DNA of 39,506 bases from Candidatus Hydrogenedentota bacterium (GCA_016215105.1 JACRLJ010000019.1:1-39506), one strand, 5' to 3'; shown: positions 1 through 9,316, counted from the first letter of the stretch. Program-made: numbers and translations. The notes: generated by a model not told the origin, from the letters alone.

Positions 1-1
1 A

Positions 2-82
2 CTCAAAGAGCGGGTCGATAAGCTGTTTGCGCTTCCCAACGCAAAGCTCGCCCGCCCCAAGCGCGCCACCCCGTCCCTGTAG
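2..82 (+). CDS. C-terminal end of an unidentified protein (partial)
   Basis: An open frame runs in from the window edge and stops at TAG 80-82. It encodes 26 residues ending in a basic, proline-containing tail (ARPKRATPSL). This is too short to assign a family. The folD promoter begins about 100 bp further on, so this gene is probably in a separate transcription unit. It could also be a chance open frame. Confidence 0.35.
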   Translation, partial: LKERVDKLFALPNAKLARPKRATPSL

Positions 83-182
83 ACCCGCGAAAGTCTCTCA
101 AGAGACCGGCGCCCATTTTCGGGACGAACCCTGCCTCGCTCCTGTCCGACCTTTCCGACCTGTCCGATTTGCACCGGCCGTC

Positions 183-211
183 TTGACCACCCTCCGTCCG
201 TCGTCTATCAT
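183..211 (+). promoter_or_regulatory. Sigma-70-type promoter for folD
   Basis: TTGACC at 183-188 and TATCAT at 206-211 are separated by 17 bp, close to the housekeeping consensus. A start site near 218 would leave an untranslated leader of about 35-40 nt before folD. No other element is visible between 83 and 182 apart from three loose 9-bp iterations of TGTCCGACC. Confidence 0.6.
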
Positions 212-259
212 CCGTGCAGGCTTATTGGAAAATGGAAGGAATCGGACGGGATGGGCGCT

Positions 260-1141
260 ATGAAGGCAAAAATCATTGACGGAAAGAAGATTGCGGAAGA
301 GATACGGGCCGAGTTGAAGGGAGAGGTCGAGGCGCTGTCTGAGCAGGGTGTCATACCCGGGCTCGCAGTCGTTCTAGTGGGCAACGATCCGGCCAGCGAA
401 AGCTACGTCCGCGCCAAGAAGAAAGCGTGCGCGGATCTCGGCATCGCGTCGTTCGACCACTCGCTGCCCGCGGACACCTCCGAAGCCGACCTGCTGGCCC
501 TCATCGCTCGGCTGAACGCAGACAGTGCGGTGGACGGCATCCTAGTTCAATTGCCCCTTCCCAAACACATCAACGAGAACAGCGTGATCAACGCGATCAG
601 TCCGGACAAAGACGTGGACGGGTTCCATCCGGTCAGCGTGGGCCGCATGCTGATTGGCGAACCCGGATTCCTTCCCTGCACTCCGCACGGATGCCAGCAG
701 TTGCTGGTGCGCTCGGGCTTTGACCCCGCGGGAAAACATGTGGTCGTCGTTGGACGCTCGAACATCGTGGGAAAGCCCGTCGCCGCAATCCTGATGCAAA
801 AAGCCCCCGGCGCCAACGCTACGGTCACCGTCTGTCATTCGCGCAGCGCCGACCTTCCATCACTCACCCGGCAAGCGGACATACTCATCGCCGCGATTGG
901 CCAGCGCGAGTTCATCACCGCCGATATGGTGCGCGAAGGCGCCGTCGTGATCGACGTTGGGGTCAACCGGGTCGAAGACGCATCCGCGCCGAGGGGCTAC
1001 CGGCTCGTCGGTGATGTCGCGTTCGAGACCGTCAGCCGGAAGGCCGCCGCCATCACGCCGGTTCCCGGCGGCGTCGGCCCTATGACCATCACTATGTTGA
1101 TGAAGAACACCATCGAATCGGCAAAACGTGGACGCAGTTAG
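260..1141 (+). CDS. folD: Bifunctional methylenetetrahydrofolate dehydrogenase / methenyltetrahydrofolate cyclohydrolase FolD
   Basis: This cytosolic enzyme of one-carbon metabolism oxidises 5,10-methylene-THF with NADP and hydrolyses the methenyl form to 10-formyl-THF. Numbering from ATG 260, the catalytic pair Tyr49 and Lys53 lie in the YVRAKKKAC segment. VDGILVQLPLP, the PDKDVDGFHP substrate loop, the GRSNIVGKP Rossmann motif and the C-terminal ITPVPGGVGPMT signature are all intact. The length of 293 residues is normal. An ATG at 251 would add MGA; GGAAGGA at about 235-241 could serve either start, but MKAKIIDGKK is the usual N-terminus of the family. The next gene starts 3 bp after its stop, so the two are probably cotranscribed although unrelated in function. 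Confidence 0.96.
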   Translation: MKAKIIDGKKIAEEIRAELKGEVEALSEQGVIPGLAVVLVGNDPASESYVRAKKKACADLGIASFDHSLPADTSEADLLALIARLNADSAVDGILVQLPLPKHINENSVINAISPDKDVDGFHPVSVGRMLIGEPGFLPCTPHGCQQLLVRSGFDPAGKHVVVVGRSNIVGKPVAAILMQKAPGANATVTVCHSRSADLPSLTRQADILIAAIGQREFITADMVREGAVVIDVGVNRVEDASAPRGYRLVGDVAFETVSRKAAAITPVPGGVGPMTITMLMKNTIESAKRGRS

Positions 1142-1144
1142 ACA

Positions 1145-2266
1145 ATGGTAACGGGCGTATTGTGGATCATGGCGGCAGCAGCTCTTGGCGCGCAGGAGGC
1201 GCCGGTTGTGGAACACGTGATTGTCTACAAAGAACCGGGGCGCTTTGGCGGTTGGCCGGCCAACCACGGAATGTGGGCCTGGGGCGACGAACTGCTCGTC
1301 GGGTTCAGTGTCGGGTACTTCAAGGACCTTGGACCGGAGAAGCACGCCATCGACCGCGAGAAGCCGGAGGAACCCGTCTTGGCCCGCAGCCTCGACGGCG
1401 GCAAGACCTGGTCAATCGAACATCCAAACGCCAAACACATTCTGGCTCCGAGGAAAGGCGTAATTCACGGCACGGTAGCGCCGAACGCCACCGAACCAGA
1501 TGCCGTTGATTGTCCGGGCGGCGTCAGCTTCACCCACCCCGATTTCGCGATGACGTTGCGCATGTCGGACCTGAACGAGGGTACGTCCCGCCTGTACTAC
1601 TCGTATGATCGCGGCAAAGACTGGAAAGGACCCTTCAAGGTACCGCTGTTTGGCCAGAAAGGCATCGCCGCGCGCACGGACTATGTCGTCGATGGTCCGC
1701 ACGACTGTACCGTATTCTTGACGGCCTCAAAATCGAACGGCAAGGAAGGCCGCGTGCTATGCGCCCGGACCACCGACGGCGCGAAGACCTGGAAGATGCT
1801 GTCGTTCATCGGGCCGGAGCCGGAAGGCTATTCGATCATGCCTTCTTCCGTCCGTGTGTCGGAAACCAGCCTTCTGACGACCATCCGCCGCCGGGACGGC
1901 GACCCCAGTTGGATCGAAGAATACCGGTCCGATGACAACGGCGTGTCGTGGACCTTTGTCAATCGCCCCGTCCCGAGCACGGGCGAGGGCAATCCGCCCG
2001 CGCTGCTCAAACTCCGCGACGGGCGCTTGTGCCTGATCTACGGGTACCGCGCCGCGCCGTTCGCCATTTGCGCGCGCCTCAGCACGGACGGAGGAAAGAC
2101 GTGGGGCGAAGCAATCACTTTGCGCGGCAATGCGGGAGGACGGGATATCGGCTATCCGCGGGCAATTCAGCGGCCCGACGGAAAGGTCGTGTGCGTTTAC
2201 TATATTTGCGACGACCCCAATAAGGAGCGGTACATTGAAGCCGCGGTGTGGGACCCCGCGTCATGA
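1145..2266 (+). CDS. Exported sialidase-fold (BNR/Asp-box) protein
   Basis: The predicted 373-residue protein has a short hydrophobic N-terminus ending in ALGAQEA, probably a signal peptide. It carries five Asp-box repeats of the S/T-x-D-x-G-x-x-W type at about residues 82-89, 153-160, 209-216, 262-269 and 313-320, spaced as in a six-bladed beta-propeller. Asp-boxes are structural, so they show the fold and not the substrate. An Arg triad typical of true sialidases cannot be assigned by eye. Exo-alpha-sialidase is a common label for such proteins, but the substrate is unknown. It sits 3 bp behind folD and ends 25 bp before the convergent response-regulator gene. Confidence 0.8.
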   Translation: MVTGVLWIMAAAALGAQEAPVVEHVIVYKEPGRFGGWPANHGMWAWGDELLVGFSVGYFKDLGPEKHAIDREKPEEPVLARSLDGGKTWSIEHPNAKHILAPRKGVIHGTVAPNATEPDAVDCPGGVSFTHPDFAMTLRMSDLNEGTSRLYYSYDRGKDWKGPFKVPLFGQKGIAARTDYVVDGPHDCTVFLTASKSNGKEGRVLCARTTDGAKTWKMLSFIGPEPEGYSIMPSSVRVSETSLLTTIRRRDGDPSWIEEYRSDDNGVSWTFVNRPVPSTGEGNPPALLKLRDGRLCLIYGYRAAPFAICARLSTDGGKTWGEAITLRGNAGGRDIGYPRAIQRPDGKVVCVYYICDDPNKERYIEAAVWDPAS

Positions 2267-2290
2267 AGGGATTCTTCCGGTCGAGATGAA

Positions 2291-3802
2291 CTACGGCGTG
2301 TGATGCCCGATTTCACCGTCCTGCATCAGTTTGATGAAGAGTTCGGCGACCTTCGGATCGAATTGCTTCTCCGCGCACCGTTTGATTTCGCTGGCCACAT
2401 AGTCCAGCGAGAGCTGTCTCCGGTAGGCCCGGCTCGACGTCATGGCGTCGTAGGAGTCGGCCACGGCGATGATCCGCACCTTGAGCGACTGGTCTTCGGC
2501 CTTGAGGCCGTCCGGATACCCGGAACCGTCGAGCCGTTCGTGGTGCGACCGCACCAGTTCGAGATGTTCCCGCGTAAGAAAGCGCACCGGCGCCAGCACA
2601 TCGTAGCCAATCACCGGGTGCTGCTTGATCAACTCCCACTCTTCCTGAGTGAGCTTTTCGGTCTTGTTCAGTATCGAGTCCTTGACGCCGATCTTTCCAA
2701 TATCGTGCAATGCGGCGCCCAGACGCAGTGTCTCCACGTCTTGCTCGTTCATGCCGAGACGCTTCGCCGCCATCACGGAATAGTCGCTGACCCGCTGGCT
2801 GTGACCGTGGGTATAAGCATCTTTCGCTTCCAAGAGCAGCGCCATGGATTCGAGGGTCGTCAGGTGCGCGTCTTGGATATCTCGAATGAGGCGCACATTC
2901 TCGAGCGCGACCGAGGCGTGATTCGCGACGATGCTGAGAATCTTGAGATCGCTCTCCGTGAATTGGCCGCCGCCCTTCTTTTGCGTGACGTTCATCACGG
3001 CGATGACGCGCTGTCCGTCACTCAGTCCGCTGGGCGCGCTCTCACCGTGCGCTTTCCGCTCCAACGGCACCGAAATAAACGACGGGTCACGCAGACGCCG
3101 GCTGATTTCGACCAAGTCAGGCGTTTCCTGAATATCGCCTACCAATAATGGCTTGGCGTTTTGCGCCACCCAGCCGGAAATGCCCGATCCCACTTGCACG
3201 GTGGTTTTCGCCGCTGCGTCAGGCACACCGATACTGGTGGCCACTTCGAGAGTCTTGCCATCCGGTGTGGTGATCATGAGCGAACCGCGCTCGGCGCTGA
3301 CACGATCCAGAGCCGCTTTCAGCACGAAATTGAGCAGCAGGCTCTCGTCGCGGATCGCGGCAATGTTCTCGCTGATGTTGAACAGTTCCGTCAACTCGAG
3401 CAGGCGGGCGTTTTCGTTCGCGAGGTTATACCGCTCCAGCGCATTCGACACCGCCAGCTTGATTTCGCCCAGGCTAAACGGTTTGAGCACGTAATCGTAC
3501 GCGCCTTCTTTGACAGCGGCGCGCGCTGTCTCTAAAGTGGCAAAACCGGTCATGACAATGGGAATCAGTGTCGGACGTATTTTGCGGGCTTCGCGAATGA
3601 GTTGGATGCCGTCCATGTCGGGCATCATGATGTCGGTGAATAGGAGAACGTACTCGGGATGATCGCGCAGGACGTCTAACGCGCGGATCGGGCTCGCGAC
3701 AGACTCCACCGCATACCCCTCGTCAGTGAGGATATCGGTCATGAGTTCGCGGATGACCGCCTCGTCATCCACAATCAGTATTTTATTCTTGCCGTTTACC
3801 AT
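2291..3802 (-). CDS. Response regulator with receiver, GAF and HD-GYP domains (putative c-di-GMP phosphodiesterase)
   Basis: The 503-residue protein has three parts. Residues 1-120 form a CheY-like receiver with Asp12/13, phospho-acceptor Asp57 (TDIMMPDMDG), Thr85 and Lys107. Residues about 150-305 form a GAF sensory domain. Residues about 318-500 form an HD-GYP domain with LHDIGK (His365-Asp366), HHERLDGSGYP at 419-429 and VADSYDAMTS. All metal-binding and GYP residues are present, so hydrolysis of c-di-GMP is likely. No histidine kinase or DNA-binding domain is adjacent, so it is an orphan regulator. It is transcribed from right to left, starts 98 bp beyond the argH stop, and converges on the sialidase-fold gene. 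Confidence 0.9.
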   Translation of the reverse strand: MVNGKNKILIVDDEAVIRELMTDILTDEGYAVESVASPIRALDVLRDHPEYVLLFTDIMMPDMDGIQLIREARKIRPTLIPIVMTGFATLETARAAVKEGAYDYVLKPFSLGEIKLAVSNALERYNLANENARLLELTELFNISENIAAIRDESLLLNFVLKAALDRVSAERGSLMITTPDGKTLEVATSIGVPDAAAKTTVQVGSGISGWVAQNAKPLLVGDIQETPDLVEISRRLRDPSFISVPLERKAHGESAPSGLSDGQRVIAVMNVTQKKGGGQFTESDLKILSIVANHASVALENVRLIRDIQDAHLTTLESMALLLEAKDAYTHGHSQRVSDYSVMAAKRLGMNEQDVETLRLGAALHDIGKIGVKDSILNKTEKLTQEEWELIKQHPVIGYDVLAPVRFLTREHLELVRSHHERLDGSGYPDGLKAEDQSLKVRIIAVADSYDAMTSSRAYRRQLSLDYVASEIKRCAEKQFDPKVAELFIKLMQDGEIGHHTP

Positions 3803-3899
3803 ATCGGGATCGCTTGGATCTTAGGCATGATAACACATTCAACCGGCCAATCCACCCGAATATTCCACGCCAAGCGGAAAACGCGGGATCGAGATCGCC

Positions 3900-5273
3900 T
3901 CACTTGAGCGCGCGCCGGGCTTGCCGCAGCGCGTGACGCACGCGTGACGGCGCGGTGCCACCAAAGGTGTTCCGGCGCGAGACAATCGACTGAGGCGTGA
4001 GCTGCGCACGGAGATCGGAGCCGAACAACCCCGAAAACGAGCGAAACTCATCGAGCGAAAGTTCCGGAAGGCGTCTCTGATTCTTCGCGCAATACAACAC
4101 AAGCTTCCCCGTGATCTCGTGCGCCTCGCGAAACGGCAGGCCCTTCCCCACGAGGTAATCGGCCACGTCCGTCGCCTCGAGAAATCCCTCGCTGGCCGCC
4201 GCCGCCATCCGCTTCCGGTTCACCCGGATGGACGGTATCATGCGCGCGACTACGCGCAGGCACACGCGCAAGGTGTCCGCCGCGTCGAAAACCGGCTCCT
4301 TGTCTTCCTGCATATCCCGATTGTACGTCAGCGGAAGACCCTTCATCAGGGTCAGCAACGCCGTCAAGTCGCCGTACACCCGGCCCACTTTGCCGCGCAC
4401 AAGTTCGGCCACGTCGGGATTCTTCTTTTGCGGCATGATGCTCGAACCGGTCGTGAATGCGTCGCCAATCTCGACGTAGCCAAACGCCGATGACGACCAC
4501 AGCACCAGTTCTTCGCTCAACCGTGACAGATGCATCATGGCTATCGAAGCGGCGGAGCAGAACTCAATCAGGTAGTCGCGATCGGATACCGCGTCCATAC
4601 TGTTGCGCGAGACAGCATCAAACCCAAGTTCTTTGGCCACCTGATCCCGATCTATGGGGTATGTCGTGCCGGCCAGCGCCGCGGAACCGAGCGGAAGCAC
4701 GTTCACGCGTTTCCGCAACTCGGCAAATCGCTCGCGGTCCCGCCCAAACATCTCGAAATAGGCAAGGTAGTGGTGCGCCAGGAGTACCGGCTGTGCGTGT
4801 TGCAGGTGGGTCATCCCCGGCAAGATGACATCCATGTGCGCCTCGGCGAAGTCCGCCAGCGCGCGCTGCAAGTCCCGAAGTTCATCGCCAACGGCGTCCA
4901 CCTGATCCCGCGTCCAGAGCCGGACATCCAGGGCGACCTGGTCATTCCGGCTTCGGCCCGTGTGCAAGCGCTTGCCCGCGTCCCCGATCCGTTCGGTTAA
5001 CGCCGACTCGATGTTCATGTGAACGTCTTCTAGCGCGGGATCGAAGACGAACGTGCCGTCCTCGATTTCCTTGGCGATGACCTTCAGCCCCGCGATGATC
5101 TTTTTGGCGTCCGCGGCGCGAATGATTCCCTGCGCGCCCAGCATGCGCGCGTGCGCTATGCTGCCGCGGATATCCCAAGGGGCCAGGCGCGCGTCAAACG
5201 AGACCGACTCGCTGAAGCTCTCAACGAGTTTGTCCGTAGCGCCTTCAAACCGGCCGCCCCACAGTTTTTTCAT
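3900..5273 (-). CDS. argH: Argininosuccinate lyase
   Basis: ArgH splits argininosuccinate into arginine and fumarate, the last step of arginine synthesis. The N-terminus [11 protein letters not shown], the segments [11 protein letters not shown] and [11 protein letters not shown], and the catalytic-loop signature [12 protein letters not shown] are intact, and the length of 457 residues is normal. The start is taken at ATG 5273 because AAGGA lies 6 bp upstream; a TTG at 5279 has no comparable site. It is the last gene of the argD-argF-argG-argH operon and lies 33 bp downstream of the argG stop. Because argG is broken just upstream, argH may lack its substrate unless a second argG exists. Confidence 0.96.
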   Translation of the reverse strand: MKKLWGGRFEGATDKLVESFSESVSFDARLAPWDIRGSIAHARMLGAQGIIRAADAKKIIAGLKVIAKEIEDGTFVFDPALEDVHMNIESALTERIGDAGKRLHTGRSRNDQVALDVRLWTRDQVDAVGDELRDLQRALADFAEAHMDVILPGMTHLQHAQPVLLAHHYLAYFEMFGRDRERFAELRKRVNVLPLGSAALAGTTYPIDRDQVAKELGFDAVSRNSMDAVSDRDYLIEFCSAASIAMMHLSRLSEELVLWSSSAFGYVEIGDAFTTGSSIMPQKKNPDVAELVRGKVGRVYGDLTALLTLMKGLPLTYNRDMQEDKEPVFDAADTLRVCLRVVARMIPSIRVNRKRMAAAASEGFLEATDVADYLVGKGLPFREAHEITGKLVLYCAKNQRRLPELSLDEFRSFSGLFGSDLRAQLTPQSIVSRRNTFGGTAPSRVRHALRQARRALK

Positions 5274-5306
5274 CCGCAATCCTTACGCGCGTGGCGCATC
5301 GCTGAT

Positions 5307-6367
5307 CTACAGGTCGAACAGGCCCGCGTTCTTCCGCACGCGCAACCGCAACGCGTTCAATTTGATGAACGCCGCCGCGTCGGCCTGCTGGTACGCGCCT
5401 TGGTCCTCTTCAAACGTCGTAATCTTCGAATCGTACAAAGTCTTCGGCGCCTTGCGCCCGACTACGTCGCAGTTCCCTTTGTACAAGCGCACCCGCGCGG
5501 TTCCAGTGACGTTCTCCTGGGTCTTCTTGACCAGGTCCATCATCAATTCCATCTCCGGCGAGTACCAGAAGCCGTTGTAGATCAATTGCGCGATTTTGGG
5601 GGACATCTGATCCCGCATCAACATCACTTCACGGTCCATGGTGATGGATTCGACCGCGCGATGAGCCTTGTAGAGGATCGTGCCGCCGGGAGTCTCGTAC
5701 ACCCCGCGCGACTTCATGCCCACAAAACGGTTCTCGACCATGTCCACGCGGCCTACGCCGTTTGAGCCGCCCAATTCATTGAGCCGCATCATCAGGTTCG
5801 CCGGCGAAAGCCGCTCGCCGTCCACGGCGACGGGCGTTCCTTCTTCGAAGTCGATTTCGACGTAGGACGGGTTTTCCGGGGCCTTCCGGGGATCCACCGA
5901 CAAAATGAACATATCTTCGGGCGGCTCGGCCCAGGGATCCTCGAGAATGCCGCCTTCGAACGATATGTGAAGCAGGTTGCGGTCGCTCGAATAGGGTTTT
6001 TCGGTCGTCACCGGCACGGGGATACCGTTCCGCTTCGCATAGTCTATGAGCGCGCTGCGGCTGTTCAGGTCCCACTCGCGCCAGGGCGCGATGATCCGCA
6101 CGTTGGGTTCGAGCGCAAAATAGGTCAACTCGAATCGGACCTGGTCGTTGCCCTTGCCCGTCGCGCCGTGGGACACCGCGTCCGCATTTTCCTTGCGCAA
6201 TACGCCGATTTGCGCCTTGGCGATCAACGGACGCGCTACGCTCGTGCCAAGCAAGTAGGTCCCTTCGTACATCGCGTTGGCGCGCATCGCCGGGAACACA
6301 AAGTCCCGCGCAAAGAAGTGTCCAAGCCCCCGGAGTACGCCAACACGATCTTCTTTATCTTGCTCAT
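5307..6367 (-). pseudogene. argG: Argininosuccinate synthase with internal out-of-frame deletion
   Basis: ArgG condenses citrulline and aspartate using ATP. The ATG at 6367, with a GGA-type site upstream, opens a normal N-terminus containing the PP-loop ([11 protein letters not shown]). Within one codon the sequence jumps to [18 protein letters not shown] in another frame. From there to the stop at 5307 the protein is complete ([34 protein letters not shown] and so on). Against the family layout about 50 residues are missing, including the ADIGQG region, and the start-to-stop distance of 1061 nt is not a multiple of three. Translation from 6299 would give 330 residues without the ATP-binding loop. 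This could be a real inactivating deletion or an assembly collapse; the rest of the gene shows no decay, which favours a very recent event or an artefact. Confidence 0.9.
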
Positions 6368-6391
6368 TCTCGGTTCATCCTTTTTGAGACT

Positions 6392-7348
6392 TTATCCTCG
6401 CCGCGCCCGTTGCTTGGGACTCAGTCCGTCCTTGCTGCGGCTCATCAACGCAACCATAACCGCCTTTTGAACGTGCAGCCGGTTTTCCGCTTCATCAAAT
6501 ACTATCGAATTCGGCGCGTCCATCACGTCATCCGTGACTTCCGATCCCCGGTGGGCCGGCAAGCAGTGCATGAACAATGCGTCAGGCTTCGCCATCGCCA
6601 TCAACTTCGAGTTAACCTGATACGGCGCGAACACTCGCGCGCGCGCCGCCGTTTCTTCTTCTTGCCCCATGCTGGCCCATACGTCGGTGTACACCGCGTC
6701 GGCGCCGCGCAAGCCTTCCTCGATGTCGTTCGTGACCGTCACCACGCCCTTGGCATTGGCCTTCGCGAACTTCAGCGTCTCCGCGTCAATTTCGTATCCC
6801 TGCGGGCACACCAGCGACACGTTGATCGGAATCCGCGCGGCAAAGTGAAACCACGATGCGCACACGTTGTTGCCGTCACCCACGAATGCCAGCTTAATGT
6901 TGGCGAAATCGCCCCGGTGTTCCCGCAACGCCTGCGCGTCGGCCAGCACCTGGCATGGATGCTCCTTATCTGTCAAAGCGTTGATCACCGGCGCATCGGC
7001 GTAATCGGCCAACTCCCGGACGGCTTCGTGGCTGAACGTCCGCACCATGATACCATCCACCCAGCGATCGAGATTCCGCGCCACGTCCGGCACCGATTCC
7101 CGCTCACCCAACCGGGCCTTCTCGGATTGCATCACGACGCCATGCCCGCCCAATTGAAAGATACCCGTCTCGAATGTCACCCGGGTCCGCAGGCTCGGCT
7201 TGTCGAAAATCATGGCCAAGGTCTCGCCCTCGAGCGGACGATACGTCTTCCCTCCGCGCCGCATCCGTTTCATGTCGTCGGCTTGCTCAAGCAGGCCGAG
7301 AATCTCGTCGGTGGTCAGATCGGCGAGCGATACAAAATCGTGCAACAT
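6392..7348 (-). CDS. argF: Ornithine carbamoyltransferase
   Basis: This cytosolic enzyme forms citrulline from ornithine and carbamoyl phosphate. Numbering from ATG 7348, the carbamoyl-phosphate motif SLRTR is at 52-56, HPCQ at 130-133, the SMG ornithine loop within DVWASMGQE at 222-230, and HCLPAHRG at 261-268. At 318 residues it is full length. The open frame extends upstream to 7459, but the MLHDFVSLADLT start overlaps the argD stop as TGATG, which indicates translational coupling, and the extension does not resemble the family. The SMG loop supports an ornithine rather than an N-acetylornithine substrate. It ends 24 bp before the argG start. Confidence 0.95.
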   Translation of the reverse strand: MLHDFVSLADLTTDEILGLLEQADDMKRMRRGGKTYRPLEGETLAMIFDKPSLRTRVTFETGIFQLGGHGVVMQSEKARLGERESVPDVARNLDRWVDGIMVRTFSHEAVRELADYADAPVINALTDKEHPCQVLADAQALREHRGDFANIKLAFVGDGNNVCASWFHFAARIPINVSLVCPQGYEIDAETLKFAKANAKGVVTVTNDIEEGLRGADAVYTDVWASMGQEEETAARARVFAPYQVNSKLMAMAKPDALFMHCLPAHRGSEVTDDVMDAPNSIVFDEAENRLHVQKAVMVALMSRSKDGLSPKQRARRG

Positions 7349-8535
7349 CACCGCCCTCCCAAAATGTCGTCCAGTGTGGAGATCGCGCGATCCACGTGCG
7401 CTGTAGTAATAACGAGAGGGGGAAGGAAACGGAGTACATTCGGACCCGCCGGGCCGCAAATGATGCCCCGATCGAGCATCTTGCCAATTACGGGCGCCAC
7501 GGGCTCCTTCATTTCGACGCCGAACATCAGTCCTTTGCCCCGGACTTCGGTGATGACGGAATGGTTCTTGGCAAGGCCTTGCAGGCCGGACATAAGATAG
7601 GCGCCGGTCTTGACCACGTTTTCAAGAAATCCCGGCGCCAACAGTACGTTGAGGGTTGCGACCGCGGCCGCGCTGCTGAGGGGATTGCCGCCAAAGGTAC
7701 AGGCGTGTGAACCTACGCTGAATCCCGACGCCACATCCTCCGTACAGCCGAGCGCACCCATCGGTACGCCGTTCGCCAAGCCCTTGGCCAGGGTTACAAT
7801 GTCCGGCGTGATGCCATCGAGCTCGTGCGCCATGAACTTCCCGGTCCGGCCCATCCCGGTCTGCACTTCGTCAAATATCAGAAGCACATTGCGCTCGGTA
7901 CACAGAGCCCGGACCGCTTTCAAGTACCCCTCCGACGGAATCCGCACGCCGCCCTCGCCCTGAATAGGCTCGAGCATCACCGCGCCTACCTGCGGCGTTA
8001 TGGCGCCGGCAAGCGCGCCGATGTCGTCAAAGGGGACATGATGAATACCGGGCAGGAGAGGCTCGAAGCCTTCTTGGTACTTGGGCTGGCCGGTGGCGGT
8101 GATTGCCGCAATCGTGCGGCCGTGAAAGGACTGGTTCATTGCCACAAGCTCGGGCTTGGGCGTCCCCTTCTGAACCCAATAGCGCCGCGCGATCTTGATC
8201 GCGGCCTCGTTGGCCGTCGCGCCGCAATTACAGAAGAACCACCGGGGCGCAAAGGTGTGCTTCGCGAGCAGGGCCGCAAGTTCGACTTGCGGCTCGATGT
8301 AATACAAATTCGAGACGTGGACCAGCGTTCCCGCCTGCTTGCGGATCGCCTCCGTCACCTTAGGATGACAATGCCCCAGGTTCGTCACCGCGATCCCTGC
8401 GAAGAAGTCGAGGTATTCCTTGCCGTCGGCGTCCCACAACGTCACGCCTTCCCCACGGACCAGCGCCAGTTTCCGGGCGCCGTACGTATTGATTACATGC
8501 TTATCGTTCAGTTCCTTGATTTGGGCCGTATTCAT
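7348..8535 (-). CDS. argD: Acetylornithine aminotransferase (class III PLP enzyme)
   Basis: ArgD transfers an amino group from glutamate to N-acetylglutamate semialdehyde. The PLP-binding Lys251 lies in TLAKGLANGVP, the cofactor pair Asp222-Glu223 in LLIFDEVQTGMGRTG, and the substrate loop in SFHGRT and EPIQGEGG. The 395-residue length is typical. The motif around residues 102-111 reads CNCGATANEA, where most relatives have NSGAEANEA; the neighbours are normal. GGGAGGAG lies upstream of ATG 8535. It is the first gene of the argDFGH operon. Related class III transaminases (ornithine or succinylornithine) are alternatives, but the operon context favours ArgD. Confidence 0.94.
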   Translation of the reverse strand: MNTAQIKELNDKHVINTYGARKLALVRGEGVTLWDADGKEYLDFFAGIAVTNLGHCHPKVTEAIRKQAGTLVHVSNLYYIEPQVELAALLAKHTFAPRWFFCNCGATANEAAIKIARRYWVQKGTPKPELVAMNQSFHGRTIAAITATGQPKYQEGFEPLLPGIHHVPFDDIGALAGAITPQVGAVMLEPIQGEGGVRIPSEGYLKAVRALCTERNVLLIFDEVQTGMGRTGKFMAHELDGITPDIVTLAKGLANGVPMGALGCTEDVASGFSVGSHACTFGGNPLSSAAAVATLNVLLAPGFLENVVKTGAYLMSGLQGLAKNHSVITEVRGKGLMFGVEMKEPVAPVIGKMLDRGIICGPAGPNVLRFLPPLVITTAHVDRAISTLDDILGGR

Positions 8536-8613
8536 TGAGAAACACTCCTCCCGTCCTTTGCCGGCGCATCCGATACTGATTCACGATGTATGCGCAGTTG
8601 GAGTGGGATGCCT

Positions 8614-8633
8614 TGCCTGGACTTCGCCAGGCA
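8614..8633. other. Short perfect hairpin between fmdB-type gene and argD
   Basis: TGCCTGG at 8614-8620 and CCAGGCA at 8627-8633 form a 7-bp stem with a 6-nt loop. No T-run follows on the minus strand, so it is not a classical terminator. It could instead be part of the argD leader. Confidence 0.35.
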
Positions 8634-8697
8634 CGCCCTGTGGAATCCTGGACACACGCCATAGGCGTCATTGTCCGAAAAACTGGTGTGCTTGAAC

Positions 8698-9072
8698 CTA
8701 TTTTCTCGCGGACTTCGAGGCCTTCTCCGAACTCTTCGTCCCCGATCGAGATTCCGACTTCGTCTCGGATTTCGACTCGCTCTTGGTCTCTGGCTTGGAT
8801 TCGCTCTTGGTCTCCGGACTCGATTCAGACTTCGCCTCCGCCTTGGAGTCGGTCTTTCCGCCGCCGTTCCCGCTATCCGCCACGCCGGACTTCTTCTTGT
8901 AGTCCGTTTCGTAAAACCCGGACCCCTTAAAGATAAGCCCGGCGCCCCGGCCGATCAGCCGGCGGCACGGCCCGCCACAATCGACGCACTTCACCCGTGG
9001 GGTGGCGCTCATCGAATGGAACAATTCAAAACTACTGGTACACTTCTTGCACTCGTACGTATAGGTCGGCAC
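8698..9072 (-). CDS. FmdB-family zinc-ribbon protein with repetitive charged tail
   Basis: The start is GTG 9072, preceded by GGAGAA. The 124-residue protein begins MPTYTYECKKC and has Cys8, Cys11, Cys29 and Cys32 as two knuckles of a zinc ribbon, the CxxC_CXXC_SSSS/FmdB regulatory family. The conserved RLIGRGAGLIFKGSGFYETDY segment follows. From about residue 62 the tail is almost only Lys, Ser, Glu and Thr, with an 8-residue repeat. FmdB-family proteins have been linked to regulation of formamidase or methanol genes, but the cellular role here is unknown. It stands alone between argD and the first repeat element. Confidence 0.9.
   Translation of the reverse strand: MPTYTYECKKCTSSFELFHSMSATPRVKCVDCGGPCRRLIGRGAGLIFKGSGFYETDYKKKSGVADSGNGGGKTDSKAEAKSESSPETKSESKPETKSESKSETKSESRSGTKSSEKASKSARK
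8743..8814 (-). repeat. Three 24-bp repeats inside the FmdB-type tail
   Basis: Residues 87-110 read ETKSESKP, ETKSESKS and ETKSESRS, three consecutive 8-residue units encoded by near-identical 24-bp units. Weaker related units flank them. Such arrays change length easily by slippage. Confidence 0.75.
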
Positions 9073-9177
9073 GATTCAATTCTCCGATTCCCTTTTGGCG
9101 CACTCTCACTTGCTTGGCGAGAAACTCAGTAATTTAGCAGATTCAGCCCCGGATTTTCAAAAAAGCGGCTGGAGGCG

Positions 9178-9256
9178 CGGCCAGAAAGCCTCCTTATACC
9201 ATGACACTACACAAGGAAGCGCTGGTGTTAGACAACTTACAGATGCTTTCTGGCCG
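9178..9256. repeat. Palindromic repeat family A, copy 1 (79 bp, 12-bp terminal inverted repeats)
   Basis: CGGCCAGAAAGC at 9178-9189 is the exact inverse of GCTTTCTGGCCG at 9245-9256. A second copy with the same 75-bp core length lies at 36012-36096. The termini and an internal CAACTTACAGA near the right end are conserved, while the middle differs. It encodes nothing and has the size and shape of a small MITE or REP-type element. Confidence 0.85.
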
Positions 9257-9316
9257 AGTTCCTAGATGCCCAACCTACTTGTGACGCAGACTGAACTGCT
9301 GCTAGACTCCAGGTGT

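Noticed and set aside
27-263. Open frame upstream of folD
   Set aside because: It runs through the folD promoter, is rich in Pro and Arg, and resembles no protein; it is a GC-rich chance frame.
5307-6299. Functional short ArgG starting at the internal ATG 6299
   Set aside because: It would lack the PP-loop needed to bind ATP, and the PP-loop is still encoded just upstream in another frame.
7349-7459. N-terminal extension of ArgF
   Set aside because: It overlaps the argD coding end and does not resemble the family; the TGATG overlap supports ATG 7348.
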